Numbered from the stretch's first letter, positions 7,224 through 14,853 are shown. The stretch is DNA of 25,698 bases from Patescibacteria group bacterium UBA1370 (GCA_002306315.1 DBRK01000014.1:1-25698), one strand, 5' to 3'. Translations and numbers: made by a program. Notes: generated by a model from the letters alone, not told the origin.

Positions 7224-8927
7224 ATGAAATTTTCCCAACTACATACCCGCACCATCAAAGAAGCCCGTGAATATGATTCGGTCAACGCCACCCTGCTGAC
7301 ACAAGCTGGTTTTATCGATCAGGTTATGGCCGGTGTTTATGCCTTCCTGCCGCTAGGATTGCGGGTTCTCAACAAAATCGAAACCATCGTTAGGGAGGAA
7401 ATGGACAAAATCGGTACGGAAATCTCCATGCCATCATTGTCGCCTATGACGCTTTGGCAGCAATCCGGCCGGTTGGAAACTATTGATGTTTTGATGAAAA
7501 CCACCGGGGCAAATGAGATTTCCAAGCGTAAGTCCACCAAGGAATATATCCTTAACGCCACACATGAGGAAATTGTCACCCCTATCGCCAAAAAATTTAA
7601 TGCCAGCTATAAGGATTTTCCTTTTGCCTTTTACCAAATCCAGACCAAATTCCGCAACGAAGCTCGGGCAAAATCCGGTTTGCTCCGCGGCCGCGAGTTC
7701 CGGATGAAGGATCTTTACAGTTTCCACACTTCGGAAGAGGAGTTAATAGATTATTACCAAAAAGCCAAGGAAGCCTATATGGCTGTCTACCGACGTCTGG
7801 GCATTGGCGATGACACCTATATTGTTCAAGCCTCTGGAGGTGCCTTTACCGATAACTACTCACATGAGTTCCAAGTTAAATGCGAAACTGGTGAGGACCA
7901 GGTCTTTCTTGACCCCGTCAGCAAAGTGGCCTTCAATCAAGAAATTGCCCCCAGTCGCGCCCCAGTCTTCGACCAAGCCGGCGAGCAACCCCAGCCCCTG
8001 CACAAAACCCTAACCAAGGGCATCACCGGTATGCAAGCCTTGGTGGAATTCCTCCAGGTTGACCCCCGCCGCTGCGTAAAAACTTTGATTTATCAGACTT
8101 CCAATGGCCAACTCATTGCCGCTGCCGTCCGTGGCGATTATGACATCAGCGATGAGAAACTCCGCCACGCCACTGGCGCCACCTCGCTTAGCCTGGCTTC
8201 AGAGACGGTTGTGCGGGAGGCCACCGGGGCAGAAACCGGGTATGCCGGCCTGATCGGTTTGCCTGATTCGGTTAAAGTTTTTGTTGACGATTCGTTGCAA
8301 GGCATAATCAATTTTGAGTGCGGTGCTAACGAGACCGACTATCACTTCACCAATGTCAACTGGGGCAGGGATCTGCCGGAACCAGAGACTTATCATGACC
8401 TCAAGGTAGTCAAGCCAGGTGATATCAGCCCCGAGAGCAACCAACCCTACGAGGTCTTTGTCGGCAGCGAAGTCGGCAATATTTTCCCATTAGGAACCAA
8501 ATACAGCCAAGCCTTCGACTTCACCTTTGCCGACCAAAACGGTAAAGAACAACTAGTGCAGATGGGTTGTTACGGCATTGGCATCACCCGGCTCATGGGA
8601 GTATTGGTGGAAAAATTCCATGACGAAAAGGGTATTATTTGGCCAGAAAGCGTTGCTCCTTTCCGGGTTCACCTGATTTCCCTGCGGGGAGCGGAAGCAC
8701 AAGCCCAACAGCTTTACCAGAACCTAGCTCAGCAGGGCGTAGAGGTGCTTTGGGATGAACGAGAGGTCTCACCAGGAATCAAGTTTGCAGACGCCGACCT
8801 GATTGGCATTCCGGTCCGTCTGGTCGTTTCGGAACGTACTAGCGGTCAAGTTGAGTGGAAGCAGCGCAATAGCGATACCAGCGAACTACTTTCTGTTGAA
8901 GATACTCTGAGCCGCCTACAAAGATAG
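7224..8927 (+). CDS. proS: Prolyl-tRNA synthetase, bacterial type with editing insert
   Basis: Charges tRNA-Pro. The protein has 567 residues, the usual bacterial length. The N-terminal segment TLLTQAGFIDQVMAGVYAFL is typical of the family. Motif 2 (FRNEARAKSGLLRGREFRMKD) is followed by an insert at about residues 230-400 that resembles the YbaK-like INS domain. The insert keeps the KTLI lysine and GLIGLP segment expected for removing mischarged alanine. Motif 3 is MGCYGIGITRLMGVLVE, and the C-terminal anticodon-binding domain begins near VAPFRVHLISL. AAGGA (7215-7219) precedes ATG 7224. The gene is in one operon with prs, and the DUF4258 gene follows eight bases after its stop. Confidence 0.97.
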   Translation: MKFSQLHTRTIKEAREYDSVNATLLTQAGFIDQVMAGVYAFLPLGLRVLNKIETIVREEMDKIGTEISMPSLSPMTLWQQSGRLETIDVLMKTTGANEISKRKSTKEYILNATHEEIVTPIAKKFNASYKDFPFAFYQIQTKFRNEARAKSGLLRGREFRMKDLYSFHTSEEELIDYYQKAKEAYMAVYRRLGIGDDTYIVQASGGAFTDNYSHEFQVKCETGEDQVFLDPVSKVAFNQEIAPSRAPVFDQAGEQPQPLHKTLTKGITGMQALVEFLQVDPRRCVKTLIYQTSNGQLIAAAVRGDYDISDEKLRHATGATSLSLASETVVREATGAETGYAGLIGLPDSVKVFVDDSLQGIINFECGANETDYHFTNVNWGRDLPEPETYHDLKVVKPGDISPESNQPYEVFVGSEVGNIFPLGTKYSQAFDFTFADQNGKEQLVQMGCYGIGITRLMGVLVEKFHDEKGIIWPESVAPFRVHLISLRGAEAQAQQLYQNLAQQGVEVLWDEREVSPGIKFADADLIGIPVRLVVSERTSGQVEWKQRNSDTSELLSVEDTLSRLQR

Positions 8928-8935
8928 CCGTCACA

Positions 8936-9295
8936 ATGGAACGCACCTACAAAGAGCTGATTTTTTCCAATCACGCCCGCAATCGCATGTTCGAACGGAC
9001 AATTACTCCTCATGCCGTTTGGCAGGTAGTGCATAATCCGGATCATAGCCGTCCAGAGTCTAAGCCTAACACCACCCGCTTCATTAGAACGCTCAACGAC
9101 CGCAAATATCATGTCGTGGCAACTTATTTGCCCGATCAGAAAAAAACATTGATAGTTTCAGCTTGGGTGAGAGGAGAAGAGGACAAAGCGCCGGTGATAT
9201 GGCAGCTGTTGGTGCTGCCATTTCAGCTGTTCTGGCAAGTGGTGCGGTGGCTCATGGGCAAGCAGAAACGCAGAAAAAGTCATTCCCGCAAATAA
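8936..9295 (+). CDS. DUF4258-like small protein with C-terminal hydrophobic segment
   Basis: 119 residues. Residues about 8-75 (FSNHARNRMFERTITPHAVWQVV, then a beta-rich part ending TLIVSAWVRGEED) match the pattern of DUF4258, a small RelE/BrnT-like fold common in toxin-like proteins. A hydrophobic stretch follows (VIWQLLVLPFQLFWQVVRWLM, about 86-106), then a very basic tail, so it may be held at the membrane. It starts eight bases after proS without its own ribosome binding site, suggesting translational coupling. No antitoxin-like gene is adjacent, so I do not call it a toxin. Confidence 0.65.
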   Translation: MERTYKELIFSNHARNRMFERTITPHAVWQVVHNPDHSRPESKPNTTRFIRTLNDRKYHVVATYLPDQKKTLIVSAWVRGEEDKAPVIWQLLVLPFQLFWQVVRWLMGKQKRRKSHSRK

Positions 9296-9323
9296 TACTG
9301 TAATTATTACACAAACAATACAT

Positions 9324-9355
9324 ATATTTATATCTCATATAAATATTATTTTTTT
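9324..9355 (+). terminator. AT-only terminator of the prs-proS operon
   Basis: ATATTTATAT (9324-9333), loop CTC and ATATAAATAT (9337-9346) form a perfect 10-bp A/T-only stem. It is followed by TA and seven T. It lies in a very AT-rich stretch (about 9296-9435). Confidence 0.6.
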
Positions 9356-9435
9356 GCCTGTAATAAGATTATAAGTTACTGTATCAAGCTTTTTTGAGCG
9401 TGGTATTTAGTTAATAATTTTATATAGTAATACTT

Positions 9436-9508
9436 ACTTCGTCCCGGTGAGGACGCCCACTGCAACAGACCTATTGAAAAATATGGATGTTACAGTGGGT
9501 TTTTTTGC
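9436..9508 (+). ncRNA. Candidate small structured RNA ending in a terminator
   Basis: The 250-base gap between the DUF4258 and DHH genes contains two adjacent hairpins: CGTCC/GGACG (9440-9444 and 9451-9455, loop CGGTGA) and a long hairpin closed by CCCACTG (9456-9462) and CAGTGGG (9493-9499), with inner AACA/TGTT, followed by seven T. A -10-like TATAGT (9423-9428) would start the RNA near 9435. The next gene has its own promoter about 60 bases downstream, so this looks like an independent RNA or an attenuated leader. I do not recognise the family. Confidence 0.45.
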
Positions 9509-9569
9509 TTTTTGAAATTTGAAACTAATCAACATAGGATTAATTTTTGCCTGGAATACCGCACCTAAT

Positions 9570-9599
9570 TTGCCCGTTTCACTTAGATTGCGGTATACT
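9570..9599 (+). promoter_or_regulatory. Promoter of the DHH-HIT operon, leaderless type
   Basis: TTGCCC (9570-9575) and TATACT (9594-9599) lie 18 bases apart. The start codon at 9607 begins seven bases after the -10 box, which puts it at the expected transcription start. Confidence 0.7.
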
Positions 9600-9606
9600 A
9601 TTCTAT

Positions 9607-10488
9607 ATGCCACACAAAAGAAAGCTTATTGTTACCCATCACGCACCAGATTTAGACGCCTGCGGGGCAGTGTGGATGCTGAAAAGATTTGACCCCGAAG
9701 GCTATGCCGATGCCAAAATCGCCTTTGTCAACCCAGGTAAGAGAATAAGTTATGAGGAAGCCTTGCGTCATGGCGCCGAACTGCATGAAATCACCCATGT
9801 CGATACCGGCAAAGGCCGTTTTGACCATCACCAGGAAGAGCGGGGCAGCATGCACATCAGCGCCACCTCGCTTGTTTATGACTATGTTTGCTCACTTGAT
9901 GAAAATCTCAAAGATGATGAGGCGCTTAATGTGATTTGCGAGTTTATCACCGATGTCGACCACTTTCAGGAGATCTATTGGCCGGAAGCGGACTCTTATC
10001 GATACAATTTCATGATTTATGACTTAATCAGAGGTTTTGAATATCAGGATCAACATGACGATAACGTGCAGCTGCGTTTTGGGCTGGAGTGTCTAGACAG
10101 TGCTTACGCGGTGATCAAACATCATATCAGCGCGGTCCAGAGCATTGAGGAAAATGGACAGGTGTTGGAGGTTGCCGGCCGGAAAGGTTTGGCTATTGAG
10201 TCGCGCAATGATGACACCATCAAGATAGCCCAAAAAATGGGTTACGAGGTTGTCATCCGCAAAGATCCTAAGCTCGGCATCATCAGAATTAAGGCCCGAC
10301 CTGACAGTGACATCGATTTGACCGATCTGTATAATGCCATTTTGGAAAAGGATCAGGTGGGCAAGTGGTATATGCATCCTAGTAAAAAAATGCTGCTCAA
10401 TGGCTCCGTCAAGGACCGCAGCAGCACGCCCAGCCCCTTAACCTTAAATCAGGTTGTGAAGATGGCATTAGAAATTTGCAAACAATAG
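9607..10488 (+). CDS. DHH-superfamily phosphoesterase, unassigned subfamily
   Basis: A predicted metal-dependent phosphoesterase of 293 residues. The first metal motif is HHAPDLDACG (residues 11-20, HxxxDxDAxG type), D66 lies in HVDTG, and the DHH signature is FDHHQ (D73-H74-H75). A later ITDVDHF supplies further acidic and His residues. The C-terminal part (KWYMHPSKKMLLNGS) could be a substrate-binding domain, but I cannot match it to the RecJ, NrnA or pyrophosphatase types. The frame extends upstream to 9547, but the promoter -10 box lies inside that extension, so ATG 9607 is the likely start on a leaderless mRNA. The HIT gene follows three bases after its stop. Confidence 0.78.
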   Translation: MPHKRKLIVTHHAPDLDACGAVWMLKRFDPEGYADAKIAFVNPGKRISYEEALRHGAELHEITHVDTGKGRFDHHQEERGSMHISATSLVYDYVCSLDENLKDDEALNVICEFITDVDHFQEIYWPEADSYRYNFMIYDLIRGFEYQDQHDDNVQLRFGLECLDSAYAVIKHHISAVQSIEENGQVLEVAGRKGLAIESRNDDTIKIAQKMGYEVVIRKDPKLGIIRIKARPDSDIDLTDLYNAILEKDQVGKWYMHPSKKMLLNGSVKDRSSTPSPLTLNQVVKMALEICKQ

Positions 10489-10491
10489 ACC

Positions 10492-10842
10492 ATGTCTCAA
10501 GAACCGAGCGTCTTTACCAAAATCATCAACAGGGAGATTCCTGCTTCAATCCGTTTTGAGGACGATGAATTTATTGTCATTGATGATATACACCCAAAAG
10601 CACCGATCCACATGCTGATCATTCCTAAACAAACCTACCGGACCCTGGAAGAAGCTGACATTCATGACGAGCATTTTCATGCCAAAATTTTGTTGTTGGC
10701 AAGAAAAATGGCCCGTGATCTGGGCATCAGCGACAACTACAAGTTGGTCATGAATGTGGGTCTTGATATCCAGGAAGTGCACCACATCCACTTGCACTTG
10801 CTCGGTGGCTGGGAAAAAACAAAGGTCCCCAAAGACATTTAA
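10492..10842 (+). CDS. HIT-family nucleotide hydrolase/transferase
   Basis: 116 residues, a normal length for an HIT (HINT-like) protein. The histidine triad is HIHLHLL (H98, H100, H102), preceded by Q94 and followed by GG. The N-terminal FTKIINREIPASI segment is typical of the HINT branch, which hydrolyses purine nucleoside phosphoramidates. The ATG lies three bases after the DHH gene stop, so the two are co-transcribed. The physiological substrate cannot be told from sequence. Confidence 0.93.
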   Translation: MSQEPSVFTKIINREIPASIRFEDDEFIVIDDIHPKAPIHMLIIPKQTYRTLEEADIHDEHFHAKILLLARKMARDLGISDNYKLVMNVGLDIQEVHHIHLHLLGGWEKTKVPKDI

Positions 10843-10865
10843 TTGCCGGTACATCCGCTTGAGTG

Positions 10866-10900
10866 TGTTATAATAGCAGCCTGGTAAAACTTATTCCAGG
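10866..10900 (+). promoter_or_regulatory. rpsU promoter and 5' leader hairpin
   Basis: TGtTATAAT (10866-10874) is an extended -10 element. The transcript would carry a leader of about 75 bases that begins with a hairpin, CCTGG (10880-10884) with CCAGG (10896-10900). Confidence 0.65.
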
Positions 10901-10956
10901 AAACAAGGTAGTTTCTCAGGATTAGTTAGCCACACTTGAGGAAGGAGGTGTCTTTT

Positions 10957-11211
10957 ATGCCTATCGTTGTTAAAGCAACCGGCAGCGATTCTACACATGA
11001 CGTGATCAAGAAATTCAAGAAAGCGGCAGCAGAACGCGATATTGTCCAACGTACCAAAAATCGCCGGTATTTCGTCAAACCTTCCCAAGAACGCGCGCAG
11101 AAGAAGACCGAGATGCGCCGCCTCAAAAAAAGAGCCAGGGCACTCAAGAAACAGAAGAACATTTCTCAAGCTGCCTTGGTTCGCATTCATGAGCGCTTAA
11201 GCACTCAGTAA
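10957..11211 (+). CDS. rpsU: Ribosomal protein bS21
   Basis: Small-subunit protein located near the mRNA exit and anti-Shine-Dalgarno region. The protein has 84 residues. The core MPIVVKATGSDSTHDVIKKF followed by RRYFVKPSQERAQKKTEMRRLKKR fits bS21, which is rich in Lys and Arg. It has a short C-terminal extension (LVRIHERLSTQ). The start is ATG 10957, with a near-perfect AAGGAGGTG (10942-10950) ahead of it. A longer frame from 10936 would swallow that site and is rejected. It forms a single-gene transcript between its own promoter and a strong terminator. Confidence 0.9.
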   Translation: MPIVVKATGSDSTHDVIKKFKKAAAERDIVQRTKNRRYFVKPSQERAQKKTEMRRLKKRARALKKQKNISQAALVRIHERLSTQ

Positions 11212-11233
11212 TTCTAGAAATTTGTGAAATAGG

Positions 11234-11261
11234 AAAAGATCCGCCAATGGCGGATCTTTTT
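11234..11261. terminator. Bidirectional terminator between rpsU and the convergent coiled-coil gene
   Basis: AAAAGATCCGCC (11234-11245) pairs fully with GGCGGATCTTTT (11249-11260) over 12 bp with a three-base loop. It gives a T run on either strand, so it can serve both converging genes. Confidence 0.9.
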
Positions 11262-11281
11262 GCATAATGTCACCTTTTAAC

Positions 11282-11839
11282 TTATTTTTTACGTGATTTG
11301 ACTTTGGCTTTAATATTAAACTCCCACTGATCGCCGTCACTGGTGTCAAAACTGGTTGAGTTGGTCAGAGTGTAGTAATTGAGCAGGTGACCGCTTAAAG
11401 TTTCTTCGATCTCCTTTTGTTGTTCTCTCAGCTCGGCAATTTGCGTTTTCAATTGGCTGGCTTGCGAGCTGTTGTTAATTTGAGCTTTGCGTTCTTTGAC
11501 TTGTGTGCTGATTTGTTTAGCTTGTTCCTCAGCTTCGGCCAGCTGGGTATCATTTTCAAAAACACTGCTCAAGCTTTCCCGTTTTTCCTTGAGCTGATTC
11601 TTGAGCCTGGTCAGTTCTTCCGCATTGCGTTCAATAATGCTCTGCAGATAATTTAGCGTCTCAGCAATTTCATCGGAAGCGGCTACTTCGTCATCGTCGC
11701 TCATTGCGCCCGTGCGCAGATTAGCAGCTTGCAGGGCTTTGGCGGCCAAATCCTCGCCGCTTTCCAGTTGCTCCGGTTCCTGGCCAGCATCTATTGCCGG
11801 AGTGTCATCAGCAGGTAATTGTTTGGTTGTATCGGACAT
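11282..11839 (-). CDS. Coiled-coil protein of unknown function
   Basis: 185 residues starting MSDTTKQLPADD. The first 60 residues are acidic and probably disordered. Residues about 60-150 form a strongly charged coiled coil (repeated Glu/Lys/Gln/Leu heptads such as RLKNQLKEKRESL and EELREQ-like stretches). The end (WEFNIKAKVKSRKK) is short and basic. There is no signal peptide or membrane segment. The chosen start has AAGGAG six bases ahead on this strand. The frame remains open up to 12034, but that extension overlaps the divergent pyk promoter and start codon. It reads away from pyk and ends at the shared terminator with rpsU. I do not recognise a family. Confidence 0.72.
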   Translation of the reverse strand: MSDTTKQLPADDTPAIDAGQEPEQLESGEDLAAKALQAANLRTGAMSDDDEVAASDEIAETLNYLQSIIERNAEELTRLKNQLKEKRESLSSVFENDTQLAEAEEQAKQISTQVKERKAQINNSSQASQLKTQIAELREQQKEIEETLSGHLLNYYTLTNSTSFDTSDGDQWEFNIKAKVKSRKK

Positions 11840-11990
11840 AATTTCTCCTTTGCTATTTCCTTGGCCAATAAAAGTAAGCTTCAGACCCTCAATGTATCGT
11901 AAAGGCTCACCCCACTCAAGCACCAAACGCTGCGTCGAAATAGCTGCCTCTGCACCGACATCTTGCATTAACAGCTTTCTCAAATTAGTC

Positions 11991-12019
11991 TTGATGTAGC
12001 CAGGGGAACAAGGGATAAT
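11991..12019 (+). promoter_or_regulatory. pyk promoter
   Basis: TTGATG (11991-11996) and GATAAT (12014-12019) are separated by exactly 17 bases. The pyk ATG starts nine bases after the -10 box, so the mRNA leader is only about three bases or absent. Confidence 0.75.
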
Positions 12020-12028
12020 AGAAGAGTT

Positions 12029-13456
12029 ATGCAAAAACTCACCAAAATTGTGGCCACAATCGGTCCCGCTACTGAAACTGAAGAGAGTATTGAAAAACTA
12101 ATCCACGCCGGCATGAATGTTGCACGTTTTAACACCAAGCACGGAACACCGGAATGGCATGCCGAAAGAATGCAGCGGGTCCGCAAGGTGGCAGCGCGCA
12201 TGAATCAACCCGTGGCTTTATTGCTCGACCTCCAAGGTCCAGAGATCCGCATCACCATCCCCGGTGGTGAAACCTTCGCCGTCAAAGAAGGTCAGGAGGT
12301 AGTTTTTACCTCTGACGAAACTTCCGACGATCCCAAGAGACCTATTATCCCGCAAATTGTCATAGACTCACAGAGCGAAGGCAAAAAGATCCTCATTGAT
12401 GACGGCTTGGGCGAGTTTGTGATTACCAACCGACTCGGAAATGAACTCCATGCTCGCGCTTTGGGAAACTTCGACATCGCCAACCGCAAAACCCTCAACA
12501 CTCCAGGTGTTGTCGTTGATCTGCCATCGCTGATACCAGCTGATTTGGTTCAGCTTGACGGAGCGGCAAAACACAAGCTGGACATCGATTATGTTGGCTT
12601 GTCATTTGTCCGCAACGCCAATGATATCTCCATTCTCCGCTCTGAGCTTGATGCCCGCGGCCTAAGCGCCGGCATCATTGCCAAAATTGAAAATCAATCG
12701 GCCGTTGATCATTTGGACGAAATTATCGAAGTCGCAGATGCGGCCATGGTTGCCCGCGGCGATTTAGCAGTGGAAGTGCCTTTCCAAGAATTAGCTTATT
12801 GGCAAAAGATCATCATTCGCATGTCCCGCGAAAAAGGCAAGCCAGTAATCACAGCTACGCAAATGCTCAAGTCCATGGTTGACAAACCACGGCCAACCAG
12901 GGCAGAGGTGTCAGATGTAGCCAATGCCATCTATGACGGAACTGACGCGGTCATGCTTTCGGAAGAAACTACCATCGGCAACTACCCAGTCGAAGCAGTT
13001 GCCACTCAAACCACTATTGCGGCTTTCAATGAACAATATGCCGAACCCGTAGAATTGCTTGTTGATGACCTGGATGCCAGCGCCTATATCACTCACGCTG
13101 CTGTTTCTTTGATCGAAAACTCGCTGGTTGGTGACAGCAAACTTGTAATTGATAAAATCGTCACCCTGACAGAAACCGGAAAAACCGCCAGGCTGCTGTC
13201 ACGATTCCGTCCGCCACTGCCTATGCACGTTTTGACCAGCAGTGAACAAATCTGCCGCAAGCTTTCTTTGCTCTATGGCGTCAACCCGCACGTGGTGGAG
13301 TTGCTTGAGGACAAGTTAGAAAGCTCGGCAGAGCTTGTGCAAAAAATGAAAGAACTTGGTATAGTAGAAAAAGGAGAGGTGATTCTCTTGGTGCATGGGA
13401 CTTTCTGGAAAAAGCCCGGCCTGACCAACACTCTCTCCATTTTAGAAATTGAGTAA
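12029..13456 (+). CDS. pyk: Pyruvate kinase, with altered potassium-site residues
   Basis: Converts phosphoenolpyruvate and ADP to pyruvate and ATP. At 475 residues it has typical length. It starts TKIVATIGPAT, and the active-site segments GPEIR, IIAKIEN (catalytic Lys), MVARGDLAVEVP and ITATQMLKSM are all present. The C-terminal allosteric-type domain follows to LVHGTFW. Two places differ from the textbook enzyme: the RxNFSHG segment reads RFNTKHG and LDTKGPEIR reads LDLQGPEIR, so two residues that normally hold K+ become Lys and Leu. GDLG reads GDLA. Starts at ATG 12029 with almost no leader. The next gene follows after 14 bases, probably in the same operon. Confidence 0.94.
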   Translation: MQKLTKIVATIGPATETEESIEKLIHAGMNVARFNTKHGTPEWHAERMQRVRKVAARMNQPVALLLDLQGPEIRITIPGGETFAVKEGQEVVFTSDETSDDPKRPIIPQIVIDSQSEGKKILIDDGLGEFVITNRLGNELHARALGNFDIANRKTLNTPGVVVDLPSLIPADLVQLDGAAKHKLDIDYVGLSFVRNANDISILRSELDARGLSAGIIAKIENQSAVDHLDEIIEVADAAMVARGDLAVEVPFQELAYWQKIIIRMSREKGKPVITATQMLKSMVDKPRPTRAEVSDVANAIYDGTDAVMLSEETTIGNYPVEAVATQTTIAAFNEQYAEPVELLVDDLDASAYITHAAVSLIENSLVGDSKLVIDKIVTLTETGKTARLLSRFRPPLPMHVLTSSEQICRKLSLLYGVNPHVVELLEDKLESSAELVQKMKELGIVEKGEVILLVHGTFWKKPGLTNTLSILEIE

Positions 13457-13470
13457 ATTAGAAAGGAAAA

Positions 13471-13752
13471 ATGAGAAAAAACCGAGGTATAACCGCATTC
13501 TTGCTTGGAGCTGCTGCCGGCGCTGCAGCACTGTTTTTGTCCAAAAAAGAAAACCGGGAAAAGACAAAGGAAGTAGCTGAAGAAACCGGCAAGAAGGTCA
13601 AAAAGGCTGCGGTTACCGCTAAAAAGGAAGCCAAAAAAACAGCTCGCAAAGTGGAAAAGGCTGCTATCAAGGCAGAGAAATCGGTCAAGAAAGCTGCCAA
13701 GCCAGCTAAAAAAGCTGCCAAGCAGGCAATCAAAAAAGCAACTAAGAAATAG
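13471..13752 (+). CDS. Small YtxH-like protein with histone H1-like Lys/Ala repeats
   Basis: 93 residues. Residues about 7-24 (ITAFLLGAAAGAAALFL) form one Gly/Ala-rich hydrophobic segment of the YtxH style. The remaining 65 residues are almost only Lys, Ala, Glu, Val and Thr, with repeated KKAA and KKAAK units like the tail of bacterial histone H1-like proteins. This suggests a membrane-anchored, highly basic helix that could bind DNA, RNA or acidic surface polymers. AAAGGA (13462-13467) precedes the ATG. It is co-transcribed with pyk and ends at a strong terminator. Confidence 0.8.
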   Translation: MRKNRGITAFLLGAAAGAAALFLSKKENREKTKEVAEETGKKVKKAAVTAKKEAKKTARKVEKAAIKAEKSVKKAAKPAKKAAKQAIKKATKK

Positions 13753-13770
13753 TTGGGTTCAACAACTAAG

Positions 13771-13798
13771 AAGGCCTCTGAATAGAGGCCTTTTTTTT
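13771..13798 (+). terminator. Terminator of the pyk operon
   Basis: AAGGCCTCT (13771-13779), loop GAAT and AGAGGCCTT (13784-13792) form a 9-bp stem that runs into a tract of eight T. Confidence 0.93.
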
Positions 13799-13850
13799 GG
13801 CGCTTGGCTGGTTTGCAAATTTGTAATTTTTGTCCGCCTTTGGTCTGCGG

Positions 13851-13856
13851 TATAAT
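13851..13856 (+). promoter_or_regulatory. -10 box of the tRNA-Arg promoter
   Basis: TATAAT lies 25 bases before the mature tRNA. A weak TTTTGT lies at 17-base spacing (13828-13833). Confidence 0.6.
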
Positions 13857-13881
13857 ATCTCATCTCACCAAATGGGAGGTT

Positions 13882-13955
<74 letters not shown>

Positions 13956-14074
13956 CATAATGATTGTTGTTTATAGTCAGTAATAACAATAGAAAACCGA
14001 AAAAATCTCTCCTCACTCTCTTCTTACTTTTCTGTCATTCCTGTTTAAAATTCCTTCCTTAATATGTCGGTATT

Positions 14075-14800
14075 ATGAATCAGGGCACACCTCTTATCAG
14101 AGATCATATCAATACTATTTTCACCTACGAGCAGCAGTTGCATCAGATGATTCCAACACTACTGCAACAGATTGACGATGATAAGTTGCAAACCGCCCTC
14201 ACGGATTTGTTGCAACTAACCATGCATAATTCCCAGCGGCTGGGAGAATTAAGCTCGCTTATGGACACGCAGCTGCAACAACAAAAAAGCCAAGCCGTCC
14301 AAGCTTTGATTGCAGAATTGCAAAACCGCAGCCAGCAGGAAAACTCGCCGGCAGAACAAACATATTTCATGTCGTTGCTTCACAAATATCTTGGTCATCT
14401 CTACACCGACTACACTTATGCACTTAATCTGGTAGAAAACACCGGTCAGGAATCGAATCAAGCTTTGGAGTTATTGAGGAAATCATTGGACGAACTCAAG
14501 GCAACCAATAACCGACTTTCCTCCTTGGCTGATAAAAAAATTAAACAACTCAAGGAAGCCCGCGCTCGGGAACAGCAACGACTGGAGGCAGAAAGAAAAC
14601 AGCAACAAGAACAGCAACAAATGATGGAAAAAACTCTCCGCGAGCCACCAAGGGTCATTAATTTCAATGCTCCCCAACAGACACAAACTCCATACCAGCC
14701 TACGGATCTGCAACCACCGCAACCGCAACAAACAAGCAAACAAAGAAAGCCCGGCCTTCTGAGTCAAGCCAAAGAAAAACTGTTCGGTGTCCGGGAATAA
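14075..14800 (+). CDS. Glutamine-rich coiled-coil protein of unknown function
   Basis: 241 residues. The N-terminal 130 residues are predicted helical, with few charges clustered (MNQGTPLIRDHINTIFTYEQ, then Gln/Leu-rich helices). A coiled coil follows at about 135-185 (NNRLSSLADKKIKQLKEARA, then EQQR/EAERKQQQEQQQ). The C-terminal 60 residues are a disordered Pro/Gln/Thr-rich tail ending KPGLLSQAKEKLFGVRE. It has no signal peptide or membrane helix. The -10-like TAATAT (14060-14065) is nine bases before the ATG and there is no ribosome binding site. I do not recognise a family. Confidence 0.75.
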   Translation: MNQGTPLIRDHINTIFTYEQQLHQMIPTLLQQIDDDKLQTALTDLLQLTMHNSQRLGELSSLMDTQLQQQKSQAVQALIAELQNRSQQENSPAEQTYFMSLLHKYLGHLYTDYTYALNLVENTGQESNQALELLRKSLDELKATNNRLSSLADKKIKQLKEARAREQQRLEAERKQQQEQQQMMEKTLREPPRVINFNAPQQTQTPYQPTDLQPPQPQQTSKQRKPGLLSQAKEKLFGVRE

Positions 14801-14853
14801 TTCCTCACCACACCAGACTTCTCTCCGCAACTGAAAAATGATCCCAAGTACGA

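Noticed and set aside
9296..9435. Replication origin in the AT-rich gap
   Set aside because: No DnaA-box cluster and no dnaA or dnaN nearby; the stretch contains a terminator and sits between operons.
9436..9508. Known ribozyme or guanidine-type riboswitch
   Set aside because: Loop sequences do not fit the hammerhead core or the ACGR loops of the guanidine-II class.
9547..9606. Longer N-terminus of the DHH protein
   Set aside because: The promoter lies inside this stretch, and the protein aligns from ATG 9607 with its metal motif at the usual distance.
10936..10956. Longer N-terminus of S21 starting at 10936
   Set aside because: It would translate through the near-perfect Shine-Dalgarno site of ATG 10957.
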